From contig CAMAWH010000059.1 in NCBI GenBank assembly GCA_945861635.1, positions 1 to 32,971 on the forward strand: a stretch of 32,971 nucleotides of DNA, written 5' to 3'. Below, one piece after another: positions 22,995 through 29,907 of this stretch (its first letter is position 1; each line of letters begins with the position of its first letter). This DNA is from Klebsiella pneumoniae. GTDB taxonomy: Bacteria > Myxococcota_A > UBA796 > SXON01. The notes under the pieces are model-generated. The model was not told where the DNA came from and made no database searches. It was given only the letters and a program-made list of their open reading frames with translations. The translations under genes and the position numbers were made by a program.

Positions 22995-25193
22995 TCACCG
23001 AATCACCCAGGTCTCCGGGACCCGCGTGAACGCCTCTCCTTCTCGCCCGGCGACCCACGCCCGCGACGGCCCCGTTTGCAAGCTCCCGGCAAGCGATGCG
23101 ACCACCGGCAACTGCCCCGCCCATGCGCCATTTCCTGCGAGCACGCTGAGGTGGATGGTACCCTCCTCTCCGCGCCAGCGAACAATCTGGCCCCCTGCGA
23201 CGAGAGCATCCATCCGTTGCGCGTCCGCAGCCACGCCAGCCGGCAGCCCGACGTCGACATTGACCGTCTGTCCGGCGGGCGCAGCAACCGAAACGTTCAG
23301 CCCCCACCGGTGGCCCATGGTAAGGCTCGGGCGATCGATCGCCAGGTCGAGGCCGGCCGGCGCCTCCTTCTTCCACCCAACATACTGGCGTTCGACGAGA
23401 GAGAAGGCGAGCCCCGGAACGGCGGGCTCCGACACTACCCGGACCGCGTGGGCGCCCGCCGCAACATCCGCGCGCAGCGTGATGGGCGCGTGCGGTTGCG
23501 CCGGGTTGAGCGCGCCCTGGGCGACGACGACGCCATCGACCTCCACGCGCACCGCGACGGACGCCGGAATTTCGCCGACGAAGACCGTTTTGAGTGCGCG
23601 CAACGCCATGAGATCGCAGAAGGAGCGCCCAAAACCACGCGCCGCCGAGTAGTGCGTCAGGAGCGATGTGCCGAGATCGGCCGCCAACGTCGCATCCTCG
23701 GCCAGCGCGAGTGCGGCAACGGCCGTTGCTTCCGCGTCCGTGGTGACGCCACCGTCCGCGCGGATGCCGCCTCCCGGAAGGTACCTGCTACCGTCCTCCG
23801 CCGTCGCGAGCGCGGCCTTGACGGTGTCCTTCAAACGGGCAGCCAACTCCGGCTCCGCCGCGCCGGACGCGAGCACCCACGCCGCCAGCCACGGGTCCTC
23901 CAGCCTGGCAACATTGCGCGCAAACGCGCCGCCGACCCGGAGGCGGACAGCGTCGTCATCGCGAAGCGCCATCGCGCAGATCGCGCTTTGAACCAGCACT
24001 TGATCGATGGTGGCCCCGCCGTAGAGCCCCCAAAGGCCGTCGTCCTGCTGGGCGGCGGTCACGACGTCTACCGCGCGAGAGCGTAGCTTTCCCGATAGTT
24101 CCTTCTCCGCTGCTCCCTCCAGGCCCAGTACGAGGACGGCCGCAGCGGAAGCGTCCGGCGCTCTTCCCGATCGTGCCAACCGCTGCCAGGCGCGCAGCCG
24201 CACCGCCCGCAGGCGCTCGGCATCGACTTCGGCTGGATCCAATCCCGCCGCAGCCATCGTAAGGGCATATGCGTACGCCGCGTGATCGAGCGAGGAATCA
24301 TCTCGCGCGTCCACGGCATCGATCTCTGCCCGGACCACGCCGAGAGCGCCGGGAAAAGCGGTCACGGTAAGCGTACCGTAGGTACCGCCGGGAATGGCCG
24401 GCAGGGAGATGTCGCGCGGACCGGCCAGCGATCCGCCGCGCTCGACGTCCACCGGGCGACCAACGGGCCGAACAACCACGCTTTTTTCCACTGCGTCCAC
24501 ATCTCCGAGGGCGGCGCGAATCCCGAGCGTCCCGGGGACGCTCACCGCCACCGCCACCGTGGACGCCTTCGAGCCGTACGCCGGAACGCTGACCGCTCCG
24601 CCGCCCGCGCCCGTGCCGCCGCGCACCGTGACCTCCAGCTTCGACGTCAGCACCGATCCCGTTTGGTTGACCACCTGCACCGGCATCGTCCAGCGATCGC
24701 CCGCGTAGAGGAACGGAGGCGTCACCACGTCCACGTAGGCGGGGAGCGTGCTCTGCACCATCACGACGGATCCGGCCGGCGCGCCCGCCTTGGTCACGCC
24801 CAGCGCGAGGATGCGCCACGTCGTGAGCGAGTCTGGAACGTGCACGTCCACCGTCGCGACGCCGGCGCCGTCCGTTTGGACGATCGGCATCCACAGGAAG
24901 CTCTCCGGGAACCATGCGCGCGTGGGAGCCGACGCTTCGCCTCCTTTCGCGCCGCCAGACGCCTCATTCTTCTTTTCCACCAGCATTCCCATGCGCCCGT
25001 CCATCGGCACATCCATCGCCGGCTCCGACTCCGCCATCAACGGCGAGGGCGCCGCAGAACCGCCCGAGGGAGCGGCGCCGCTCCAGCCCTCCTCCGCGGG
25101 CGTCTCCTTGTCGCGCGCGCGATAGCCGTTTTCGTCCTGAGCCGACGGCGCCGCGTCGAAGTCGGCGCAGGCATGAAAGAGCAGGAAAATCAT
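22995..25193 (-). CDS. Alpha-2-macroglobulin-like protein, C-terminal half (A2M and TED region, no thioester)
   Basis: 732 residues. The N-terminus MIFLLFHAC is short and hydrophobic with a possible lipidated Cys9, then a disordered Ala/Pro/Glu-rich region to about 90. The A2M domain is unmistakable: RAWFPESFLWMPIVQTDGAG and VDVHVPDSLTTWRILALGVT (92-134), followed by LPAYVDVVTPPFLYAGDRW. An alpha/alpha barrel (TED-like) occupies about 290-520 (QDDGLWGLYGG, DPWLAAWVL), and a beta receptor-type domain ends the protein. At the place where thioester proteins have P-x-G-C-[GA]-E-Q, this one reads AVDARDDSSLD (about 293-303), so no thioester can form. It starts with an ATGA overlap with the upstream half and has an SD (GGAG) of its own. 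Confidence 0.82.
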   Translation of the reverse strand: MIFLLFHACADFDAAPSAQDENGYRARDKETPAEEGWSGAAPSGGSAAPSPLMAESEPAMDVPMDGRMGMLVEKKNEASGGAKGGEASAPTRAWFPESFLWMPIVQTDGAGVATVDVHVPDSLTTWRILALGVTKAGAPAGSVVMVQSTLPAYVDVVTPPFLYAGDRWTMPVQVVNQTGSVLTSKLEVTVRGGTGAGGGAVSVPAYGSKASTVAVAVSVPGTLGIRAALGDVDAVEKSVVVRPVGRPVDVERGGSLAGPRDISLPAIPGGTYGTLTVTAFPGALGVVRAEIDAVDARDDSSLDHAAYAYALTMAAAGLDPAEVDAERLRAVRLRAWQRLARSGRAPDASAAAVLVLGLEGAAEKELSGKLRSRAVDVVTAAQQDDGLWGLYGGATIDQVLVQSAICAMALRDDDAVRLRVGGAFARNVARLEDPWLAAWVLASGAAEPELAARLKDTVKAALATAEDGSRYLPGGGIRADGGVTTDAEATAVAALALAEDATLAADLGTSLLTHYSAARGFGRSFCDLMALRALKTVFVGEIPASVAVRVEVDGVVVAQGALNPAQPHAPITLRADVAAGAHAVRVVSEPAVPGLAFSLVERQYVGWKKEAPAGLDLAIDRPSLTMGHRWGLNVSVAAPAGQTVNVDVGLPAGVAADAQRMDALVAGGQIVRWRGEEGTIHLSVLAGNGAWAGQLPVVASLAGSLQTGPSRAWVAGREGEAFTRVPETWVIR

Positions 25194-28100
25194 GGCGACT
25201 CCGTGGAGATGTAAAGGTCCCAGTTCTCCACGTCTTCGGGCAGACGCGACGCGTCCGCGACCATCACGCGCGGATCGGCGAGGCGACGGAGCTCAACCGG
25301 CAGGTTCGACAGGCGGAGCGGGCGACCGAACGGGTCTTTCGCCGGCCGTTTGACGAGCGCTGCATCCCAGATCTCGACCATCTTCTTTGCCGTGAGCAAC
25401 TCCCCCGCCGGCGCCGTCTTCTCCCATGTGCGCACCCCATCCCTGGCGACGGCGTAGAGGTCGTAGAACGCGTCGGTCAGCGGCGTGTCGAGGTCCGTGA
25501 CACCTTCTCCCGAGGCCGACAACGCGTCCTCACCGGGTGACCACGTGGGCAGCGTGCTGATCCGCAACACGGTGGCTTGCGCGGCGTTGATGCCGCTCAC
25601 CTGCCCGGTTTGGAGCGCCGCGGCGTCCAGTTCGCCGAACGCGGGCATGTCGGACGTTGCGAGCACCGTGACGCGCGCGAAGTCGTCCGGGGGCACCAGC
25701 AGTTTGATGGCCGACATCGTCGAATCGACGCCGGAAAGCGTGACTCCGGCAGACACCGGCCCCTCGCGACCCGTCGATGTGACGATCAACTTTCCAACCT
25801 CGCCCGGGCGCCAATTCGCAGGCTGCGCCGCCAGGGAAAGCGCGAGCGTCGCCTTCGGGCGAATGTAGACCACTGCGCGCGCACCCGCCCATTCGACGCT
25901 CGCGAAGCCGGAAGCGTCCGCCGGAACGACGAACGATGCCGACCGCTTCTCCTTGTCAAACGGGAATTTCACCAGGTCGTGCCCCCCCTGCGCCAGCACC
26001 ATTTCCTTCGGAAAGTCGCCGGTCCAATCCGGCCCGCGGATGGCCGCCAGATCGAGCGACTGGCCGGGATCGATGACCACTTCCGACAGCCGCAGCCGCA
26101 GCGTTGGCACGGCTCCGACGTGAACGCGAAGCTCCGTATTGCCGACGCCCGCGATCTCCGCCTTGAAGGCGAAACCGGGCCAGGTCGTAGGCGCCATGTT
26201 CGCGGCCGCGGCGTCGATCTGCGGGTCGACGTTGACGACGACGATGCCCATTGCCTCGGTAGACACAGGCTCATCGAGGGTGACGTTTTCCATCGCCCTT
26301 GCGACGCACGCCAACGTGGTGCCATCGATCATGGAGCCGACCTCCCGCGCTACCGGCTGCGTCGTCACCTGCGACTGCCCCCGCTCGATATGAAACGCCC
26401 ATGCAAGCGGAACTTCACGGTAGTCAGACACGCTCCGAACGCATGGACGCGCCGCCACCGCCGCCTCCGCGAACGCTTCACTCGCGACATCACCGTTGAA
26501 CTGCGACGTCACCGACGTCGTAAGGGCTGCCGTGCCCGGATCATTCAATCGCAGCGACAGCGCCCACGCTCTCGAGGGACCGGCCGGCGCCCGCTGTCCG
26601 CGAAGGGTAGCGGTTACGCAGCGGGCGGCGGCGCCGTCCACCGACGTACCGGCCCACCGCACCGCTCCGGCCGGCCCGATGACCACGTAGACATCAAGAT
26701 CCCGACCCCCGATCGGCGTGACGTGCGTGCAGGGCCGAAGCGCGGCCCGCCAGCGATCCACCGCCGCCATCTCGGCGAGCGAAAGCGAGGCCCCATCCGG
26801 CTGTTCTGACGCCGAGCGCAACTCGACGGGGTCGCCGGTGCGCGGCGTCGGGCGATACGGCCGCGCGGGCTCCGTCACCGTGATCGGCTGCCCAGGATCA
26901 AGCTGGAATTTCGCAACGGCATCGCCGTCCGTGGCGCCCTCCACGCCCTTGTCACGGTCGTCCCACGCCCGCCGCAGCGTCAGCTTCGCGTCCGGAAGCG
27001 GGCGGCCGTCGGGAGTGGTGACGCGCACGTAGAGGCGGTTGTTCGTGTCGGGGACAAGGCCATCTGCAAGTTCGGTGACCGCGTCAACGACAATGGCGTC
27101 CTTGGAAACCACGAGGGCGGCGCTGCCCCACGCGCTGTCGCCGGTTTCGTCGTGCACTTCCGCGACAGCGCTGAGCGTGCTCGTTTCACGGAGGTCGTCG
27201 GGCAACTCCCCAAAAACAATCTCGAACTTTCCAGCCGCATCCGTCGTAACGGTGTGCGGTTCCAACCATGCGGCAGGTGGCGGCCAGCCGTCCGTTCCCA
27301 GCCGCACCGTCACGTCCGCCCTTGCGACGGGCGCACCGGAACTGTACGTCGCCACGCCGGCCAGCGTCAGTGCATCGCCCACGCCGAACCACGGCTTCGG
27401 CGGCGTCATCGCAATCGTAAAGCGGGGGAGCTTGAACTCTTTCACCTCGAAGCTCACGATATCGCTAGCGGTGCCGCTTTCGAAGGTGACCGTCCACTGG
27501 CCGCTGCCGGCGTCCGGGGCGAGCGGAAAGGTGGAATCGACGATGCCGAACGCGCCGGTTCGGGCCCGCTCTTCCAGCACCAGATCACCGCCTTGATCCC
27601 ACACCTTCCACGTTCCGGGTCGACTCTCCAGCGGCGAGAGGTCCCCGCGACCGAGGAGCAGCGCTCGGAACCGGATGACCTGGCCGGGCCGGTACAGCGG
27701 CGCGTCGGTCAGCGTGTGGGCGAGCGCAGGCTTGAACAGCGGAATCGGCACGTCAACGGCGGCCGGGCCCGCCGCGGTGTCGGTGACGACGTGCAGGACG
27801 TAATCGTCATCGGGAAGATCGTTCGGCACCTTGACCGTGGCCTGAAGTGTCTGGCCCCACGAATTTTTCCAACCATGTTCCGCTTCTAACGGTATCTTCT
27901 GGCCGTCCGACGATTCGAGGACGAGGTCGACGGAGAAGCGATGGATGGACGTCTCATAGGTGGGATGAAGGTCCGTGTCATAAAGCTGCCCGGTGACACG
28001 GACGGACACGGTGCCATCGAGGTCACGACCGAAACCGTTCACTTCCGCATGCGCACGCGGCAGCACGCCGGTCGGGCATCGGTCCACCCACACCCCCCAA

Positions 28101-28204
28101 CGCACGTACCCCGACCAGCAAGGCCCGAAAACGCCCGCGCAGAAGACGACAAGCGCGAACATCATGGCGACCATCCCCGCCAGAACCTTCTTCCAGGTCG
28201 CCAT
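25190..28204 (-). CDS. Alpha-2-macroglobulin-like protein, N-terminal half (MG domains plus two Cys-pair modules)
   Basis: 1004 residues from ATG 28204 (SD GGAGGG just upstream). A single membrane segment, AGMVAMMFALVVFCAGVFG (9-27), suggests a periplasmic protein tethered at its N-terminus. The MG2 domain is clear at about 163-255 (APLYRPGQVIRFRALLLG, GIVDSTFPLAPDAGSGQWTV), and further MG-type beta domains follow (258-350, 370-445). Residues about 478-660 hold two modules not usual in A2M, each with a Cys pair (C492/C529 and C588/C633). Beta domains resume to the C-terminus (PANWRPGEVGKLIVTS...). No A2M/TED region is present here; it is supplied by the next gene, which overlaps by four bases. 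YfaS/YfhM-type bacterial proteins carry both parts in one chain of about 1500-1700 residues. Confidence 0.8.
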   Translation of the reverse strand: MATWKKVLAGMVAMMFALVVFCAGVFGPCWSGYVRWGVWVDRCPTGVLPRAHAEVNGFGRDLDGTVSVRVTGQLYDTDLHPTYETSIHRFSVDLVLESSDGQKIPLEAEHGWKNSWGQTLQATVKVPNDLPDDDYVLHVVTDTAAGPAAVDVPIPLFKPALAHTLTDAPLYRPGQVIRFRALLLGRGDLSPLESRPGTWKVWDQGGDLVLEERARTGAFGIVDSTFPLAPDAGSGQWTVTFESGTASDIVSFEVKEFKLPRFTIAMTPPKPWFGVGDALTLAGVATYSSGAPVARADVTVRLGTDGWPPPAAWLEPHTVTTDAAGKFEIVFGELPDDLRETSTLSAVAEVHDETGDSAWGSAALVVSKDAIVVDAVTELADGLVPDTNNRLYVRVTTPDGRPLPDAKLTLRRAWDDRDKGVEGATDGDAVAKFQLDPGQPITVTEPARPYRPTPRTGDPVELRSASEQPDGASLSLAEMAAVDRWRAALRPCTHVTPIGGRDLDVYVVIGPAGAVRWAGTSVDGAAARCVTATLRGQRAPAGPSRAWALSLRLNDPGTAALTTSVTSQFNGDVASEAFAEAAVAARPCVRSVSDYREVPLAWAFHIERGQSQVTTQPVAREVGSMIDGTTLACVARAMENVTLDEPVSTEAMGIVVVNVDPQIDAAAANMAPTTWPGFAFKAEIAGVGNTELRVHVGAVPTLRLRLSEVVIDPGQSLDLAAIRGPDWTGDFPKEMVLAQGGHDLVKFPFDKEKRSASFVVPADASGFASVEWAGARAVVYIRPKATLALSLAAQPANWRPGEVGKLIVTSTGREGPVSAGVTLSGVDSTMSAIKLLVPPDDFARVTVLATSDMPAFGELDAAALQTGQVSGINAAQATVLRISTLPTWSPGEDALSASGEGVTDLDTPLTDAFYDLYAVARDGVRTWEKTAPAGELLTAKKMVEIWDAALVKRPAKDPFGRPLRLSNLPVELRRLADPRVMVADASRLPEDVENWDLYISTESP
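26225..26773 (-). other. Tandem AgmX/PglI-like Cys-pair modules within the A2M N-terminal half
   Basis: Two consecutive segments of about 75-80 residues share a pattern. A first Cys follows a short helix (WRAALRPC; EAAVAARPC). Then comes a beta pair around a Gly (VYVVIGPAGAVRWAGTSV; AWAFHIERGQSQVTTQPV), a second Cys 37 or 45 residues after the first (AARCVTATL; LACVARAM), and a closing strand (SLRLN; VVVNV). This is the layout of the TonB_C-like AgmX/PglI C-terminal domain common in myxobacteria. The match is by pattern only and sequence identity between the two copies is low. Confidence 0.5.
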
Positions 28205-28248
28205 GCGCCCTCCGACTCCGCACGTAACGGGCGGCGGGGTCATCGCTT

Positions 28249-29802
28249 TCAGGTTCTTGCGATTACGCCGCGGTCTCCCTGGAGAGCGGTGCGTTGCATG
28301 TAGAACGTGAGTCCGCGTTCGCCGCCGAGTTCTTCGCCGCCGCCGGCGCGCCCTGGGCCGCCATGTACGCAGTCGGGAAGCACCATGCCGGGCGCTGTGA
28401 CCTGATCCGCGACCTTGGCACCGACGATCAGCATCCGCCCCAGATAGGGTGCCGCGCCGGCCACGAAGACACCGATCCACTCGCGGTCATCGGCGTACGC
28501 CGTGGAGACGAGGCTGCCTTGTCCGAGTGCGACGAGCGAAGCCGCCGCCGCGGCCGATCCGTCGTAAGGTATGAGTGTGGTCGAGGGGCCGAAGACCTCG
28601 ATTTCATGGGCCACACCGGGCGATCCATCCCGCGCGCGGAGCACGGTCGGACCGACGTAGTAGCCCTTGCCCGGCGGTGCGTTCTTCCCGTCGATGCGCT
28701 CGGGACCGCCGTGCCGAATGTCCGCCGACCCCGCCAGCGTCCGAATCCCGGCGAGCACATCCCGCAATTGCGACGCGGTTGCCACGGGACCGACCGTCAC
28801 ACCGTCCGATCGCGGGTCGCCAACCGAGTGCCGCGAAAGGGCGTCGATCACCGCGGACTCGAACGCGTCGATGCGATCGTCCGGCACGATGACCCGGCGG
28901 ATCGCCGTGCACTTCTGCCCCGTCTTCTGCGTCATGTCGGTGACGACGTGGCGGACGGCGGTGTTCCACACGTCACCGCCGATCTCCACGTCCGCGCCCA
29001 GCACCGCCGCGTTCAGCGAGTCGGCTTCGATGTTCACCCGCACGCCGCGCTCGGCGAAACCCGGCGTATTTCGCAGCATCGCGCCCGTCGCATTGCTGCC
29101 CGTGAACGCGAGCGAATCCATCGGTTCGAGGCACGACAGCAAGTTCCCCGTGGATCCGCATACGAGTTGGAAAGCACCGTCGGGTACCAACCCGGAGGCC
29201 GCCAGCAGCTGCGTCATGCGGAAGGTGACAAGGGCCGTCGCCGTTGCAGGTTTGGAGAGGATGGGCACCCCGGCGAGCCAAGCCACGGCTGCCTTCTCGA
29301 AGGTGCCCCACGCCGGAAAGTTGAACGCGTTGATGTGCACCGCCACACCCGGACGCGTCGTCCAGACGTGCTGCCCGACGAACCGGGGGGAGCGCGTCAG
29401 CGGAGCCATCTCCCCGTCAAGCAGGTGGCGGGACTCGGCCAGCCGCGCCGCCATCGCCTCACCCGTCGCGGCGTATGCGGAGAGCGTGCCGATGGCGCCG
29501 TCGATATCGAACTTTGCGTCTCCCCGGGTATTTCCACCGTTTGTTTGGGCCAGGTCGAGTAGCTCTTCCCGATTCGCGTGGAAAAGCTTGGCGACGGACT
29601 TGATCATGGCGGCACGCTGGCCGAACGTCATCGCCCGCAGCGCCGCACCATTCGCGCGCGCATACCCGAGCGCCCCCGCGAAATCGACGCCTTCACTTGA
29701 CGCTTCCGCGATCACGTCCTCCGTTGCGGGGTTCACAAGGCGGGCCGCCCGAGCGCCGCCGGAATGCCACTGGCCAGAAACAAAGGACTGCAGGCGAATC
29801 AT
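28249..29802 (-). CDS. CoA-semialdehyde dehydrogenase, PaaZ/BoxD type (ALDH superfamily)
   Basis: 517 residues, one aldehyde dehydrogenase domain. It starts with LQSFVSGQWHSGG and carries the PaaZ-like HINAFNFPAWGTFEKAAVAWLAGVP with catalytic Asn161, LAFTGSNATGAMLR (NAD(P)-binding Gly loop), VNIEADSLNAAVLG with Glu259 and MTQKTGQKCTAIRRV with catalytic Cys298. The C-terminal GGPGRAGGGEELGG...YMQRTALQG matches the end of the ALDH part of PaaZ. PaaZ proteins (about 680 residues) continue with a MaoC hydratase domain, which is absent here. The length suits BoxD (3,4-dehydroadipyl-CoA semialdehyde dehydrogenase) or stand-alone PaaZ-N enzymes. SD GAGGA precedes ATG 29802. No other paa or box genes are visible, so the pathway role is inferred. 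Confidence 0.85.
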   Translation of the reverse strand: MIRLQSFVSGQWHSGGARAARLVNPATEDVIAEASSEGVDFAGALGYARANGAALRAMTFGQRAAMIKSVAKLFHANREELLDLAQTNGGNTRGDAKFDIDGAIGTLSAYAATGEAMAARLAESRHLLDGEMAPLTRSPRFVGQHVWTTRPGVAVHINAFNFPAWGTFEKAAVAWLAGVPILSKPATATALVTFRMTQLLAASGLVPDGAFQLVCGSTGNLLSCLEPMDSLAFTGSNATGAMLRNTPGFAERGVRVNIEADSLNAAVLGADVEIGGDVWNTAVRHVVTDMTQKTGQKCTAIRRVIVPDDRIDAFESAVIDALSRHSVGDPRSDGVTVGPVATASQLRDVLAGIRTLAGSADIRHGGPERIDGKNAPPGKGYYVGPTVLRARDGSPGVAHEIEVFGPSTTLIPYDGSAAAAASLVALGQGSLVSTAYADDREWIGVFVAGAAPYLGRMLIVGAKVADQVTAPGMVLPDCVHGGPGRAGGGEELGGERGLTFYMQRTALQGDRGVIART

Positions 29803-29907
29803 GGGATCCTCGGCGACAATGGGCGCGATGGGCGAGCGATTGTGGGGCGCGATCTAACCGCTCCGATGCGGCGCCGAGTCCGACGTGGCGCATCACAACC
29901 GGCGCGT

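Noticed and set aside
22902..24086. 394-codon plus-strand frame opposite the A2M C-terminal half
   Set aside because: Arg/Pro-rich shadow with no recognisable features.
24285..24320. Possible thioester motif in the A2M C-terminal half
   Set aside because: The expected C-G-E-Q position reads ARDDSSLD; no Cys-Glu-Gln cluster exists in the domain.
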